This document shows, in pieces, positions 18,988 to 28,482 of a stretch of 64,000 nucleotides of DNA. The notes beneath the pieces were generated by a model. The model saw only the letters and a program-made list of their open reading frames with translations, was not told the origin of the DNA and searched no databases. Every line of letters starts with the position of its first letter. Within the stretch, counting starts at the first letter, position 1. Source of the stretch: Rhizobium sp. NZLR1. Lineage in GTDB: Bacteria; Pseudomonadota; Alphaproteobacteria; Rhizobiales; Rhizobiaceae. The position numbers and the translations under genes were made by a program. The DNA lies in assembly GCF_017357385.1 (NCBI RefSeq), contig NZ_CP071632.1, positions 2,361,501 through 2,425,500 on the forward strand, given 5' to 3'.

Positions 18988-19206
18988 TTGTGTCGCGAGC
19001 GGTTTTCGGCTCAGCCGAGATGTTTGGGTCCGGCCCGTTTAGGCGGCGCCACTGGCAAGACTGGCTCGTGACCGCGCCCGACCGTGCCGATCAAAGGCGT
19101 TCCAGACGCGCGTTCCATCATTGGCATGGAGAATTCTTTGAAGCGCATTGCAGCGTGGTTATTGGCTGCATGATCGTGGCGGCAACATCGCAGCCCTTGA
19201 TCAGCT

Positions 19207-19252
19207 TCCGACAGCGCCGAAGTCCGGCGCTGTCGGATAGACGCGTTTTTTA
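19207..19252 (+). terminator. strong hairpin between convergent genes
   Basis: A 13-bp perfect stem (19207-19219 with 19225-19237, loop AAGTC) is followed on the plus strand by TTTTTT at 19245-19251, touching the thrS stop codon. It probably acts as a terminator for the plus-strand gene and a stabilising 3' hairpin for thrS. The 220 bases before it (18988-19206) hold nothing I recognise. Confidence 0.6.
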
Positions 19253-21235
19253 GGCCGCCTTGGCTTTCTTTGCTTCGGCCTTGCGACGGATGTCGGGCGG
19301 CGTCGCTTCCAAGGCAAGGCTCTCGACGGCGACATCGAGCTCCATCGAAACCTGGTCCTGGCTGCCGAGGCGGCGGATGTTGACCGTGCGCTCCTCGGCT
19401 TCCTTCCGGCCGCAGACGATGATGACAGGCACCTTGGTGACCGAGTGTTCGCGGACCTTGTAGTTGATCTTCTCATTGCGGAAATCGGTCTCGACGTTGA
19501 GACCGGCCTCGCGCAGCGCCTCGGCCACTTCAAGCCCGTAGGTGTCGGCTTCCGAAGTGATCGTCGCGACCACCACCTGGAGCGGCGATACCCAAAGCGG
19601 CATGTGGCCGGCGAAGTTCTCGATCAGGATGCCGAGGAAGCGCTCCATCGAGCCGCAGATGGCGCGATGGATCATCACAGGCTGCGTCTTTTCGGAGTTG
19701 CTGTCGATGTAGAAGGCACCGAAGCGTTCCGGCAGGTTGAAGTCGACCTGCGTCGTGCCGCATTGCCATTCGCGGCCGATCGCATCCTTCAGCGTATATT
19801 CGAACTTCGGCCCGTAGAAGGCGCCCTCGCCCGGCAATATGCCGGTCTTGATGTTGTTCGACTGCTGCTGGATCGTCTCCAACACATTCATCATCACGCT
19901 TTCGGCGCGGTCCCAGAGATCGTCGGAACCGACGCGCTTGTCCGGCCGGGTCGAGAGCTTGATGGTGACCTCGTCGAAGCCGAAATCCTTGTAGACCGAG
20001 AGGATCAGATCGTTGATCTTCAGGCATTCGGCAGCCATCTGCTCATCGGTGCAGAAGATGTGCGCATCGTCCTGCGTGAAGCCACGCACGCGCATCAGCC
20101 CGTGCAGCGCCCCCGACGGCTCGTAGCGATGGACATTGCCGAATTCGGCAAGCCGGATCGGCAGCTCGCGGTAGGATTTCAGCCCATGTTTGAAGATCTG
20201 GATATGGCCGGGGCAGTTCATCGGCTTCAGCGCGAAAACCCGGTCGTCGTCGGTGTCGTCACCGGCAACCGTCACCTTGAACATGTTGTCGCGGTACCAG
20301 CCCCAGTGACCGGAGGTCTCCCACAGCGACTTGTCGAGCACCTGCGGCGCGTTGACTTCCTGATAGTCACCGGCTAGCCGGCGGCGCATATAGGCGACCA
20401 GCGTCTGGAAGACGCGCCAACCCTTGCCGTGCCAGAAGACGACGCCCGGGCCCTCTTCCTGGAAATGGAAGAGATCCATCTCGCGGCCGAGGCGGCGGTG
20501 ATCGCGCTTCTCGGCTTCGGCAAGCATATGCAGATAATTGTCGAGTTCCGACTGCTCGGCGAAGGCCGTGCCGTAGATGCGGCTCAGCATCGGGTTGTTG
20601 CTGTCGCCGCGCCAGTAGGCGCCGGCGACCTTCAAGAGCTTGAAGGCGCTGCCGATCTGGCCGGTCGAGGCCATATGCGGGCCGCGGCAGAGATCGAACC
20701 AGTCGCCCTGGTAATAGATCTTCAGATCCTGCCCTGCCGGGATGGCGTCGACGAGTTCGACCTTGTACTGCTCACCCTTGTCGGCGAAGACCTGTTTGGC
20801 CTTCTCGCGCGACCAGACCTGCTTGGTGAAGGGGGCGTTGCGGGCGATGATCTCCTTCATCTTCTTTTCGATCTTCGGCAGATCGTCGAGCGTGAAGGGC
20901 TCGTTCTTGGCAAAGTCGTAGTAGAATCCGTTTTCGATGACCGGGCCGATCGTCACCTGAGTGCCGGGCCAGAGCTCCTGCACCGCTTCGGCCATGACGT
21001 GCGCCGCGTCGTGGCGGATAAGTTCCAGGGCGCGGTCGTCGTTGCGGGTGATGATCTCGATCCGGCCCGTCGTCACGGGATCGGAAAGGTCGCGCACGGT
21101 GCCGTCGATCGCAATGGCGACCGCCTTCTTGGCAAGCGACTTGGAAATGGATTCGGCGACATCCCGGCCGGTTGCGCCAGCATCGTAGCTGCGCACGGAA
21201 CCATCGGGAAATGTCAGGGAAATAGCTTGGGACAT
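19250..21235 (-). CDS. thrS: threonyl-tRNA synthetase
   Basis: 661 residues, a normal length. ATG 21235 has AAGGAG upstream. The order is TGS domain (residues 1-60), the editing/SAD domain ([12 protein letters not shown]), and the class II catalytic core with the zinc-site Cys in [12 protein letters not shown], motif 2 around [21 protein letters not shown] and motif 3 [15 protein letters not shown]. The C-terminal anticodon-binding domain has [14 protein letters not shown] and [20 protein letters not shown]. It charges tRNA-Thr in the cytoplasm. I see no T-box or other leader in the 120 bp upstream. Confidence 0.98.
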   Translation of the reverse strand: MSQAISLTFPDGSVRSYDAGATGRDVAESISKSLAKKAVAIAIDGTVRDLSDPVTTGRIEIITRNDDRALELIRHDAAHVMAEAVQELWPGTQVTIGPVIENGFYYDFAKNEPFTLDDLPKIEKKMKEIIARNAPFTKQVWSREKAKQVFADKGEQYKVELVDAIPAGQDLKIYYQGDWFDLCRGPHMASTGQIGSAFKLLKVAGAYWRGDSNNPMLSRIYGTAFAEQSELDNYLHMLAEAEKRDHRRLGREMDLFHFQEEGPGVVFWHGKGWRVFQTLVAYMRRRLAGDYQEVNAPQVLDKSLWETSGHWGWYRDNMFKVTVAGDDTDDDRVFALKPMNCPGHIQIFKHGLKSYRELPIRLAEFGNVHRYEPSGALHGLMRVRGFTQDDAHIFCTDEQMAAECLKINDLILSVYKDFGFDEVTIKLSTRPDKRVGSDDLWDRAESVMMNVLETIQQQSNNIKTGILPGEGAFYGPKFEYTLKDAIGREWQCGTTQVDFNLPERFGAFYIDSNSEKTQPVMIHRAICGSMERFLGILIENFAGHMPLWVSPLQVVVATITSEADTYGLEVAEALREAGLNVETDFRNEKINYKVREHSVTKVPVIIVCGRKEAEERTVNIRRLGSQDQVSMELDVAVESLALEATPPDIRRKAEAKKAKAA

Positions 21236-21356
21236 CGAAATTCTCCTTGTCCAGTCCCGCCAACGAATGCGGGTGGTTGCAACGGCAGCGCCTCCGTCTT
21301 TGGATGCGCTCCCGCCTGATAATCAGATTTCTCTCGTGAGTAAAGAAGAAGCCGGC

Positions 21357-21884
21357 CTACATGATCATCTCGGCAAGGCCGCACACGGTGTTCCAGTTAC
21401 GCATCGTCCCGACGCCTATCCGCTTGTTCGTCAGGGCCGAAAGCAGCTTGGATTGGCTGGGTTTGCCGGCAAAATCGATCCAAAGATCGCCGCCGACGAC
21501 GGCGATGCGCTGTCCCTCCGTCATCAGCGGTTTCAGCGCCTCCACCTTCTTCGGATCGACCGGCAGTCGCATCACCCGGACGATGACCTGGTCGGCGTTG
21601 CCATCCTTGAAGGGATTGGTGCTGCAAAGCGCCATCCAGCTGCAGTCGTTGCGCACGACGATATCGACGTGTTTGCCGAACTTTTCTTCAAAGCCCTCTT
21701 CCAAGGTCACCTCGAGTTCGTGCGGCCGCATATCGTCGGCTTCGAAAACCAGATTGCCAGTGGAAACCAGCGTGCGCGGTTCGCGATAACCGAGCTCTTC
21801 GGCCAGTGCGCGCAAATCCTGCATGATAACGCGGCGATCGGGCGTCAGGACAATGCTGTGCAGAAGGGCGATGAAGGTACTCAT
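21357..21884 (-). CDS. DUF1697 domain-containing protein
   Basis: 175 residues from ATG 21884 (MSTFIALLHSIVLTPDRRVIMQDLRALAEELGY). DUF1697 features are visible: the ALLHSI/VNVGG-like first strand, TLVSTGNLVFEAD in the middle and the C-terminal GVGTMRNWNTVCGLAEMI. The function is unknown; the fold resembles small ferredoxin-like proteins. The start overlaps the stop of the upstream yidD gene by 4 bases (ATGA), so the two are co-translated. Confidence 0.88.
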   Translation of the reverse strand: MSTFIALLHSIVLTPDRRVIMQDLRALAEELGYREPRTLVSTGNLVFEADDMRPHELEVTLEEGFEEKFGKHVDIVVRNDCSWMALCSTNPFKDGNADQVIVRVMRLPVDPKKVEALKPLMTEGQRIAVVGGDLWIDFAGKPSQSKLLSALTNKRIGVGTMRNWNTVCGLAEMIM

Positions 21885-22294
21885 GGCGCCCACCCTTTCT
21901 TGCGTCCGAGGGAGAGATACCGCCACGGCGTCCACCAGCGGAACTGATCGCCGAGCACTTCAGACACCTGGTCGAGGCCGCTGGTGCCACCCGGGCCGCA
22001 GCGGCCGACCCGAAACAACGTCATCCAGCCGCCAGCCCACAGGCCGTGGCGGGCGATCGACTCATAGCCGTATTCGGAGCAGGTGGGGATATGGCGGCAG
22101 GAATTGCCGACAAAGCTGGAAAGCGTCAGCTGGTAGAGGCGGATAAAACCCATCCCGAGCAGGCGGTCGGGAGTCTTGCGGAACGGACCGGTATAATTGC
22201 GGGATGTGTGTGCGGCCTTTTCACGCGGTTTTTCAGGTCCGGCGGCACCGCCGTCATCCTCATCGCTTGCCTGCAGGGCGCAGAACTCGCACAT
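21881..22294 (-). CDS. yidD: membrane protein insertion efficiency factor YidD
   Basis: 137 residues. The ~75-residue YidD core (RLYQLTLSSFVGNSCRHIPTCSEYGYESIARHG, then RVGRCGPGG) is preceded by a ~45-residue hydrophilic N-terminal extension with two cysteines (CEFCAL) and followed by a ~25-residue basic tail. YidD assists YidC in membrane protein insertion and associates with the inner membrane through an amphipathic helix. It usually sits beside rnpA and yidC; here it is away from them, in an operon with an IscU-like gene and DUF1697, as in other rhizobia. Confidence 0.93.
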   Translation of the reverse strand: MCEFCALQASDEDDGGAAGPEKPREKAAHTSRNYTGPFRKTPDRLLGMGFIRLYQLTLSSFVGNSCRHIPTCSEYGYESIARHGLWAGGWMTLFRVGRCGPGGTSGLDQVSEVLGDQFRWWTPWRYLSLGRKKGWAP

Positions 22295-22299
22295 CTCCG

Positions 22300-22746
22300 T
22301 TACGCCTCGACAAACTCAGCCCGTTTCGCCTCGATCTGCCCGATCGCATCGACGACCGCATCGAAGGTCAGCATCGTCGAGGCATGGCGGGCCTTGTAGT
22401 CCCGCACCGGCAGCAGATAGCGCATGTCTTCGAACCGTCCCTCGGGCCCCGCTCCATCCGCCTTCAACATGGCAAGCATGTCCTGGCGTGCCTGGCGCAA
22501 TTCGCCCGATGTGGCGCCGACGACATGGCGGGCCATGATCGAGGACGAGGCCTGGCCGAGCGCGCAGGCCTTCACGTCATGGGCAAAACCGGTCACGGTA
22601 TCGCCGTCCATCTTCAGCCAGATTCGCACCTTCGAGCCGCAAAGTTTCGAATAGGCCTGGGCGCTCGCATCGGCCTCCGCCAACGTGCCGGTCAACGGAA
22701 TATTGCCGGCGAATTCGAGGATCTTGCTGTTGTAGATGTCGTCCAT
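22300..22746 (-). CDS. iron-sulfur scaffold protein (SufU/IscU-like)
   Basis: 148 residues from ATG 22746 (MDDIYNSKILEFAGNIPLTG). Two of the three cluster-ligand cysteines of the family are seen, in KLCGSKVRIW and KACALGQASSSIM. At the place of the third (the RxxCAxL motif) the sequence reads KARHASTML, so Cys seems replaced by His. The protein is likely a scaffold or carrier for Fe-S cluster assembly, possibly with altered ligand chemistry. It is the first gene of a run with yidD and DUF1697 (5 bp to yidD). Substrate assignment is inference from the family. Confidence 0.85.
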   Translation of the reverse strand: MDDIYNSKILEFAGNIPLTGTLAEADASAQAYSKLCGSKVRIWLKMDGDTVTGFAHDVKACALGQASSSIMARHVVGATSGELRQARQDMLAMLKADGAGPEGRFEDMRYLLPVRDYKARHASTMLTFDAVVDAIGQIEAKRAEFVEA

Positions 22747-23056
22747 GTCGGATTTCCGCTCCAAAATCACTGCGGATCGGCCTCAATAAGGGCTGTTATT
22801 GTTATTGAAACAAAAAACACACCGTGTCATCTGAGGATACTTACATACGATGGCCGTCTTCCTATATGTATGTCGTTCGAAGGCCATGAAAATGCAATGG
22901 CCTCGTGTAAGTTTGATTGGGAAACCGTGCCGGACGGGCGTTGAATGCGCCTTGAAAGCCCCGGAGCCTGCCAAAGGTGCATGAATTCCCGCATGGGATT
23001 GACCAGTGGCGATTCCGACAGATGGGTCCGCGGTGCGGACCAGGAGACCATTGTTC
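22747..23056. other. divergent intergenic region before folE
   Basis: About 310 bases without a convincing gene. It must hold the divergent promoters of the IscU-like gene and folE. An AT-richer stretch lies at 22785-22870, and an inverted repeat AGGCCAT/ATGGCCT surrounds ~22880-22905. No riboswitch or tRNA is recognised. Confidence 0.6.
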
Positions 23057-23671
23057 ATGGACGCCATCGTAAAAAACTTTCCGCAGACCAACCGCGACTC
23101 CGATCGCCCCTCTCAGCAGGAGGCGGAGGAAGCCGTTCGTGTGCTGCTGCGCTGGGCCGGTGACAACCCGACCCGCGAAGGCCTGCTCGAAACGCCGGCC
23201 CGTGTCGTCAAATCGTACCGCGAGCTTTTTTCCGGCTACGACATGGCGCCGGAAGACGTGCTCGGCCGCACCTTCGAAGAGGTCGCCGGGTACGACGACA
23301 TGGTCCTCGTCAAGGACATTCCGTTCTTCTCGCATTGCGAACACCACATGGTGCCGATCATCGGCAAGGCCCACGTCGCCTACATGCCGGACGGGCGTGT
23401 GCTCGGCCTGTCGAAGATCGCCCGCGTGGTCGAGATTTATGGCCGCCGCCTGCAGACGCAGGAAACGATGACCGCGCAGATCGCCCGGGCCATCGACGAT
23501 ACGCTTAATCCGCGCGGTGTCGCGGTATTGATCGAGGCCGAACATATGTGCATGGCGATGCGCGGCGTTCAGAAGCAGGGCTCGACCACGTTGACGACGA
23601 CGTTTACGGGTACGTTCAAGACCGAGCCGGCCGATCAGGCCCGTTTCATGACCATGGTGCGGAGCCGCTGA
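23057..23671 (+). CDS. folE: GTP cyclohydrolase I
   Basis: 204 residues from ATG 23057 ([16 protein letters not shown]), with AGGAG upstream. The zinc ligands and signature are visible: [20 protein letters not shown], then [24 protein letters not shown] and the second Cys in [16 protein letters not shown]. It converts GTP to dihydroneopterin triphosphate, the first step of folate (and queuosine) synthesis. It is 25 bp ahead of hisI, so the two may be co-transcribed, an arrangement common in rhizobia. Confidence 0.97.
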   Translation: MDAIVKNFPQTNRDSDRPSQQEAEEAVRVLLRWAGDNPTREGLLETPARVVKSYRELFSGYDMAPEDVLGRTFEEVAGYDDMVLVKDIPFFSHCEHHMVPIIGKAHVAYMPDGRVLGLSKIARVVEIYGRRLQTQETMTAQIARAIDDTLNPRGVAVLIEAEHMCMAMRGVQKQGSTTLTTTFTGTFKTEPADQARFMTMVRSR

Positions 23672-23696
23672 TACCGGCTCCCTCAGGAGGGCCGCG

Positions 23697-24149
23697 ATGA
23701 GTCAAATGATCTTCAATCAACCATCCGAGGACAAGTCGGCGTTGGAAGACGCCGGCGATTTCACGCCGCGTTTCGATGACCGCGGCCTGATCACCGCGAT
23801 CGTCACCGACGCTGGCGACGGCGAGTTGCTGATGGTGGCGCACATGAACGCCCAGGCGCTGGCGCTGACCATCCAGACCGGCACGGCTCATTATTTCAGC
23901 CGTTCGCGGGGCAAGATCTGGAAGAAGGGTGAAACCTCGGGCAATCTCCAGACGGTGAAGGAAATTCGCACCGATTGCGATCAGGACGCCATCTGGCTGA
24001 AAGTCGAGGTCGCCGGCCACGACGCCACCTGTCACACCGGCCGCCGCTCCTGCTTCTATCGGACGATTACGCTTCAAGACGGAAAGCCAATGCTGGATAT
24101 CGTCGACGACGAGCGTCATTTCGATCCGCAGGACGTTTACGGGAAATAA
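23697..24149 (+). CDS. hisI: phosphoribosyl-AMP cyclohydrolase
   Basis: 150 residues, stand-alone HisI without the HisE part. The metal-site motifs are present: [14 protein letters not shown] [16 protein letters not shown], and the Cys pair in [13 protein letters not shown]. The substrate-binding [16 protein letters not shown] segment lies in the middle. It opens the purine ring of phosphoribosyl-AMP in histidine synthesis (third step). It follows folE closely; the rest of the his pathway is not in the window. Confidence 0.96.
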   Translation: MSQMIFNQPSEDKSALEDAGDFTPRFDDRGLITAIVTDAGDGELLMVAHMNAQALALTIQTGTAHYFSRSRGKIWKKGETSGNLQTVKEIRTDCDQDAIWLKVEVAGHDATCHTGRRSCFYRTITLQDGKPMLDIVDDERHFDPQDVYGK

Positions 24150-24265
24150 GCCGAACGCGCCGGCATTTGCTCCTTATTGCGCCAGAAACCGCTTCTATAT
24201 ACCATTTGGAAACTGATCGGGCACACTATCGGGACCCAAAGTGTTCTGCTGGGAGGGAGAGCGCC

Positions 24266-25228
24266 ATGCTGAGCTGGAATTTGCATCGTCAAAGCTCTGA
24301 AGGCGAAGGTTCCGGTACCGCCATATCCACCACGATCGAGGTGATCCCGCCTCCAGCACCCATCAAGAAAATCAAGATCGCGCTGGCGCTCGGCGGTGGT
24401 GCTGCCCGCGGCTGGGCCCATATCGGCGTGCTGCGCGCCCTCGACGAGGCAAAAATCGAGATCGGCATGATTGCCGGCACCTCGATCGGCGCGCTGGTCG
24501 GCGGCTGCTATCTCGCCGGCAAACTCGATGAACTCGAAAGTTTCGCCCGCTCGCTGACGATGCGCCGGATCGCAAGCCTCCTCGATCTCACCATCGGCGG
24601 CAGCGGCCTGTTCGGTGGCATGCGGCTGACCAAGCGTATGCAGGAACATCTGGAAGGCTTGAACGTCGAGGATCTCGACCGGCCGTTCGTCGCCGTCGCC
24701 GCCGAGGTCAATACTGGTCACGAGGTCTGGATCGCCAATGGTTTGCTGATTACCGCGCTGCGCGCCTCCTATGCCCTGCCCGGCATTTTCGAGCCCGTGC
24801 GCAGCAATCACCGCACGCTGGTCGACGGCGCGCTGGTCAACCCCGTCCCCGTCTCCGTCTGCCGCGCCTACGAGCAGCCGCTGGTCGTCGCAGTCAATCT
24901 CAATTACGATCTCTATGGCCGCTCGGCCGTCGTCCGGCACAACGCCAGCCTTTCGCCGCAGGAAGTGCAGAAGCAGGAAGAGGCGCCCTATGCCCGTCTC
25001 GGCATGACCGGCGTCATGGTGCAGGCATTCAACATCATCCAGGATAGGATCGCCCGCGCCCGCCTTGCCGGCGACCCGCCGGATATTTCGCTGCAGCCGC
25101 GTCTGAGCTACATCGGCCTTTCGGAATTCCACCGGGCCGGCGAGGCGATCGAACGCGGCTACGAGGAAGCCAGGGCAAGACTCCCCGAAATCAAACGCAT
25201 GCAGGAAGTTTACGCCACCTCCCCCTGA
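24266..25228 (+). CDS. patatin-like phospholipase family protein
   Basis: 320 residues from ATG 24266, preceded by GGGAGGGAGA. The patatin domain begins near residue 35: oxyanion loop LGGGAARGWAHIGVL, nucleophile elbow GTSIGALVGG (Ser of GxSxG) and catalytic Asp in VDGALVNPVPV. No signal peptide is seen, so the enzyme is probably cytoplasmic or membrane-associated. It resembles the RssA/YchK subgroup of bacterial patatins, whose natural substrates are unknown; lipid hydrolysis is inferred from the dyad. Confidence 0.92.
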   Translation: MLSWNLHRQSSEGEGSGTAISTTIEVIPPPAPIKKIKIALALGGGAARGWAHIGVLRALDEAKIEIGMIAGTSIGALVGGCYLAGKLDELESFARSLTMRRIASLLDLTIGGSGLFGGMRLTKRMQEHLEGLNVEDLDRPFVAVAAEVNTGHEVWIANGLLITALRASYALPGIFEPVRSNHRTLVDGALVNPVPVSVCRAYEQPLVVAVNLNYDLYGRSAVVRHNASLSPQEVQKQEEAPYARLGMTGVMVQAFNIIQDRIARARLAGDPPDISLQPRLSYIGLSEFHRAGEAIERGYEEARARLPEIKRMQEVYATSP

Positions 25229-25272
25229 TGGATATCGTCCGAAAGCCCGTAGCGCTTGAGGCCGGCAAGACC

Positions 25273-25707
25273 TCAGCCGGCGATATAGGCCTTGATCTCC
25301 TCGGCCTCGCGCTCAACTTCGGCGATGCGAGATTTTACCACGTCACCAATCGAGATGATGCCGGCAAGCTTGCCGTTGCTTTCCACCGGCACATGCCGGA
25401 AGCGGCGGCTGGTCATCAGCTCCATCAGCTCGTTGACGGTCGTCTCCTCATGGCAGCGGTAGACCTTCGCAGTCATGACCTGGGCAAGCGACTGGTCGAG
25501 CCCGTCCTTGCCGTGTTTGGCGATCGCATGCACGAGGTCACGCTCGGTGAACATGCCGGAAATCCGGTTTTCCATGCCGACGACGACGATAGCGCCGATC
25601 TTCTTCTTGCTGAGGATGGCGGCCGCCTCGGCGACGGTGGTGTTCGGCCCGGCGGTGACGACGTCCCTGCCTTTCAGGTCGAGGATTGCTTTGACTGAAC
25701 TGGTCAT
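25273..25707 (-). CDS. CBS domain-containing protein
   Basis: 144 residues made almost entirely of two tandem CBS domains (VAEAAAILSKKKIGAIVVVG...RISGMFTERDLVHAIAKHG and VNELMELMTSRRFRHVPVESNGKLAGIISIGDVV), forming one Bateman module. Such stand-alone pairs bind adenosyl nucleotides (AMP, ATP, SAM or NADH). The partner and effect here are unknown. It is convergent with the patatin gene. Confidence 0.93.
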   Translation of the reverse strand: MTSSVKAILDLKGRDVVTAGPNTTVAEAAAILSKKKIGAIVVVGMENRISGMFTERDLVHAIAKHGKDGLDQSLAQVMTAKVYRCHEETTVNELMELMTSRRFRHVPVESNGKLAGIISIGDVVKSRIAEVEREAEEIKAYIAG

Positions 25708-25801
25708 TCGAACCTCCTATGTCCGTGAAACACTTGTCACAGGCATCCGCGGCGGTTTCTCCCCCCATCGCGGATAATAGGTCGATGGTGCACCGCCCGG
25801 C

Positions 25802-26593
25802 TCAGGATTGCAACAGATCCTTCTCTGTTCCCGCAGCTTCCATCCCCGGTGGGCGCGGCGCCCGGTCGAACAGCGAAAACAACAGGAAGCCGAAGACGAA
25901 GCCGCCGATATGCGCGTCCCAGGCAATCGCCTGATCACTATCGCCGACGAGCGGGATGCCGACGGCGATCAGGGCGTTGCCGACCAGCCAGAGCAGCATG
26001 AAAATGACGACCGTGCGGCTCTGCAGCGCCTCGACGATGGAAAGCCGGGCATTGAGATGCGCAGGCAGCATCGGCCGACGTTCGGCCGGAAAGGCGAATC
26101 GGCAGGCGGCGCCCATCAACCCGGAAATGACGCCCGACGCGCCGATCAGCAGCGTCACATCTCCCCAGTTCAGGACCGCATGCAAGGCCGCCGATGCGAC
26201 GGCCGAAAAAAGCCAGAAAAGCACAAAACGCAGCGTTCCGATGCGGCGCACGACCGGCGCGCCGAAGGCCATCAGCCAGAAGGCGTTGAAGACGATATGC
26301 TGGACGCTGCCGTGCAGCAGTGAATAGGTGACCGGCGTCCAGAACAGCTCCAGCCCTTGCTGCGACAGTGGAATCACATAGCGGGCGGGAACGAAGCCGA
26401 AGGTGAAGAATAGCCAACTCAGCGCATCGTCTGAAAGCACGAGCTCCTGCACCGCATAGATGACAACAAGCAGACAAAGGCTGAAGAACAGCGCCGGCGG
26501 AAGGTTGAAGACCGGCACGCGCGGCGGCTTTGCCAGCGGCTGGACCTCGGGAGGTTCGGGCGCCTTATGCGGCTCGGCCGTCTGCTCATTCAT
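25802..26593 (-). CDS. rhomboid family intramembrane serine protease
   Basis: 263 residues from ATG 26593 (MNEQTAEPHKAPEPPEVQ). A Pro-rich cytoplasmic head is followed by about six membrane helices. The rhomboid active site is complete: the HGSVQHIVFNAFWLMAFG loop (His/Asn), the nucleophile Ser in LIGASGVISGLMGA and the catalytic His in WDAHIGGFVFGF. It cleaves transmembrane proteins in the lipid bilayer; targets are unknown. A strong orphan terminator on the same strand ends 47 bp before the start codon, so this gene needs its own promoter there or is subject to attenuation. Confidence 0.9.
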   Translation of the reverse strand: MNEQTAEPHKAPEPPEVQPLAKPPRVPVFNLPPALFFSLCLLVVIYAVQELVLSDDALSWLFFTFGFVPARYVIPLSQQGLELFWTPVTYSLLHGSVQHIVFNAFWLMAFGAPVVRRIGTLRFVLFWLFSAVASAALHAVLNWGDVTLLIGASGVISGLMGAACRFAFPAERRPMLPAHLNARLSIVEALQSRTVVIFMLLWLVGNALIAVGIPLVGDSDQAIAWDAHIGGFVFGFLLFSLFDRAPRPPGMEAAGTEKDLLQS

Positions 26594-26639
26594 TTCAATA
26601 TCGCCTCGTTGAGGCCACACCCATACAGGACCACCTGTC

Positions 26640-26670
26640 AAAAAAAAAGCCGTCCGAAGTGCCGGACGGC
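26640..26670 (-). terminator. orphan intrinsic terminator on the minus strand
   Basis: GCCGTCCG (26649-26656) pairs with CGGACGGC (26663-26670) around a 6-base loop. Read on the minus strand, the stem is followed by nine consecutive Ts (26648-26640). The only downstream minus-strand gene is the rhomboid; there is no upstream one. Confidence 0.85.
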
Positions 26671-26790
26671 ATACCGGGAGTTCAAGGAAAGACCTCGGCC
26701 CGGGCAGGTTGTGCTGAACTTCGAAAGTCGAAGCGATGACCGGACAGTGTCACGACGGGCACAGCATCTCAACCGAAACCGTTTCTTAAC
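26640..26790 (-). ncRNA. candidate trans-acting small RNA (5' end uncertain)
   Basis: A complete rho-independent terminator on the minus strand at 26670-26640 has no minus-strand gene upstream for more than 800 bp. The stretch 26670-26790 lies between the divergent rhizobial rhomboid and PAS genes and contains, on the minus strand, a CTCCCGG motif just before the terminator. Short pyrimidine-rich anti-ribosome-site loops of this kind are common in alphaproteobacterial Hfq-dependent sRNAs. No family is recognised, and the 5' end is a guess. An attenuator of the rhomboid gene is the alternative. Confidence 0.4.
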
Positions 26791-26886
26791 CTTAACCGCC
26801 GCGGTTTGGCATGAAATCCGCAAGGTAGAGCCTGTCGGGGCAATGATTGCCCGAAAATGATCCGGAATGGGACAGGTTGGTGTAAA

Positions 26887-27501
26887 ATGCGTGTGCAAAC
26901 GACCATCGAGATTTTTGACTACTGGAACCGTATCCGCGGCGCTGCCGATGCGCCGCTGAAACAGCAGGTCGAACCCTCCGCCGTACCCCATCTGCTCCAA
27001 AGCCTGTTTATTCTCGAGACGCGCGAGAGAGGTGACATCGGCTTCCGGCTCGCCGGCACCCGCATCTGCGATCTGTTTGGGCGGGATCTGCGTGGTGAAC
27101 GTTTCGCCTCGCTCTGGGCAAACGGCCAGCACGCCGACATCGAACGCACGGCAATGGGTGTGATGGACCATACCATGCCAGCCCTGTTCAATGCGACGGG
27201 CTACAGCACCGTCGGTCATCAGGCCTCCTTCGAGATCATCATGATGCCACTGCGCTCGCCGGGCGGCGCCTGCGATCGGCTACTCGGCGGGATCGCACCC
27301 ACGGCGGCTGCGAGCTGGCTGGAGATCGTGCCGCTGGAATTCCTGGCGCTCGACCGCAGCCGACTGCTGCCCGGAAAATTCGGCACGGCCACACCAGCTG
27401 AACAACGCCCCATCAACGAAATCGTTGCCGGCAAAAGCCTCGGCTTCGGGCAGGTCATGCGCCGCATGGTGTCGCAGCTGCTGAGTGCGGAGGCGCACTG
27501 A
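26887..27501 (+). CDS. PAS domain-containing protein (PAS_5 family)
   Basis: 204 residues from ATG 26887 (MRVQTTIEIFDYWNRIRGAADAP). The whole protein matches the PAS_5 family found in Rhizobiales and relatives: PSAVPHLLQSLFILE at ~35-50, then RLAGTRICDLFGRDLRGERFASLW, a typical PAS core, and a C-terminal helical region. There is no output domain, so it may act as a small sensor or adaptor. The ligand is unknown. Confidence 0.85.
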   Translation: MRVQTTIEIFDYWNRIRGAADAPLKQQVEPSAVPHLLQSLFILETRERGDIGFRLAGTRICDLFGRDLRGERFASLWANGQHADIERTAMGVMDHTMPALFNATGYSTVGHQASFEIIMMPLRSPGGACDRLLGGIAPTAAASWLEIVPLEFLALDRSRLLPGKFGTATPAEQRPINEIVAGKSLGFGQVMRRMVSQLLSAEAH

Positions 27502-27625
27502 CCGTTTCGTTTCAGGACATAGCGGATACTCGTTTTCCGCTATGTCCGAATGAGGCCAAACAACCTTCTGTTAAGGGATTGCGGGTAAAGATCACTCTCT
27601 GCGATTTTGATGAAGAAGCCATTTG

Positions 27626-28237
27626 ATGCACTCGTTCCAGCCAGCTCAGACGCAAAGACCTGCGCCGCGCCCTGAACAGGGCGTTTTTCAGCGCGTGCCC
27701 ATCAATATGCAGGGCCGGCTGATGCTTGCGAATTACGAGGAGTTCGAATGCATAGTGATCGACATGTCGCCTGGCGATATGTACGTCACCTGCCTCGGTC
27801 GGCCACGCACCAACGAACGTGTCGTCGCCTATATTGACCATCTCGGCCGCGTCGAAGGTTATGTCCAGACGCTCGATGGCCGCGGCTTCACCATGTCGAT
27901 CAATGCCACCGAGCGGAAGCGCGAGAAGCTCGCCGCCCAGCTCACCTGGCTTGCCAACAAGCACGAACTCGGCCTGCCGGAAGACCGTCGCCATGACCGC
28001 CTGACGCCACGCGACACGAATACCGAGCTGACGCTCGAAGACGGCACACGTTATACCTGCCGCATCATGGACCTTTCGCTGTCGGGCGCTGCCGTCGACG
28101 TCGAGATGCGCCCGTCGATTGGAACGGCTGTGCGGCTCGGCAACATGCGCGGTCGCGTCGTCCGCCATTTCGTCGAAGGTGTGGCGATCGAATTCCTGTC
28201 GATCCAGTCCCGCGACACGCTGCGCGAATTCCTCTAA
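27626..28237 (+). CDS. protein with two PilZ domains
   Basis: 203 residues from ATG 27626. The first PilZ-like unit (residues ~20-95) reads RVPINMQGRLML...VIDMSPGDMYV, with a degenerate arginine motif. The second (~110-200) has the canonical pair RRHDR and DLSLSGAAVD, which bind cyclic di-GMP. A rhizobial double-PilZ protein without membrane or enzyme domains probably relays c-di-GMP to motility or exopolysaccharide control. Its partner is not evident from neighbours. Confidence 0.9.
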   Translation: MHSFQPAQTQRPAPRPEQGVFQRVPINMQGRLMLANYEEFECIVIDMSPGDMYVTCLGRPRTNERVVAYIDHLGRVEGYVQTLDGRGFTMSINATERKREKLAAQLTWLANKHELGLPEDRRHDRLTPRDTNTELTLEDGTRYTCRIMDLSLSGAAVDVEMRPSIGTAVRLGNMRGRVVRHFVEGVAIEFLSIQSRDTLREFL

Positions 28238-28482
28238 CAGACCGCGACGTTGCCGCCGCTCTTCGTGGTGGGTGCAATGTCCTGACGGACTCCGCTGAAG
28301 ATGATGGCAGGTCCGGGCCGCACCCGGTCAGGTCGTGTTGAAACGCCTGGGCTTCACCGCAACAGATCTGCAAGCGGAGACCAATCTGGCTTTGGAAAGC
28401 AAGCAGAACATCCTGTCGCAAGTGGTTCCAACCTATCTTCTAGTAAAGGTTATGAGTGGAACAACCTGCGACAGGCAGAACG

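Noticed and set aside
19236..21356. Possible T-box or amino-acid leader before thrS
   Set aside because: The 120 bp upstream of thrS has no T-box sequence or stem structure that I can recognise; these leaders are also rare in alphaproteobacteria.
22204..22944. A 246-codon open frame on the plus strand over yidD and the IscU-like gene
   Set aside because: Opposite strand to two conserved genes, with no family match or ribosome site.
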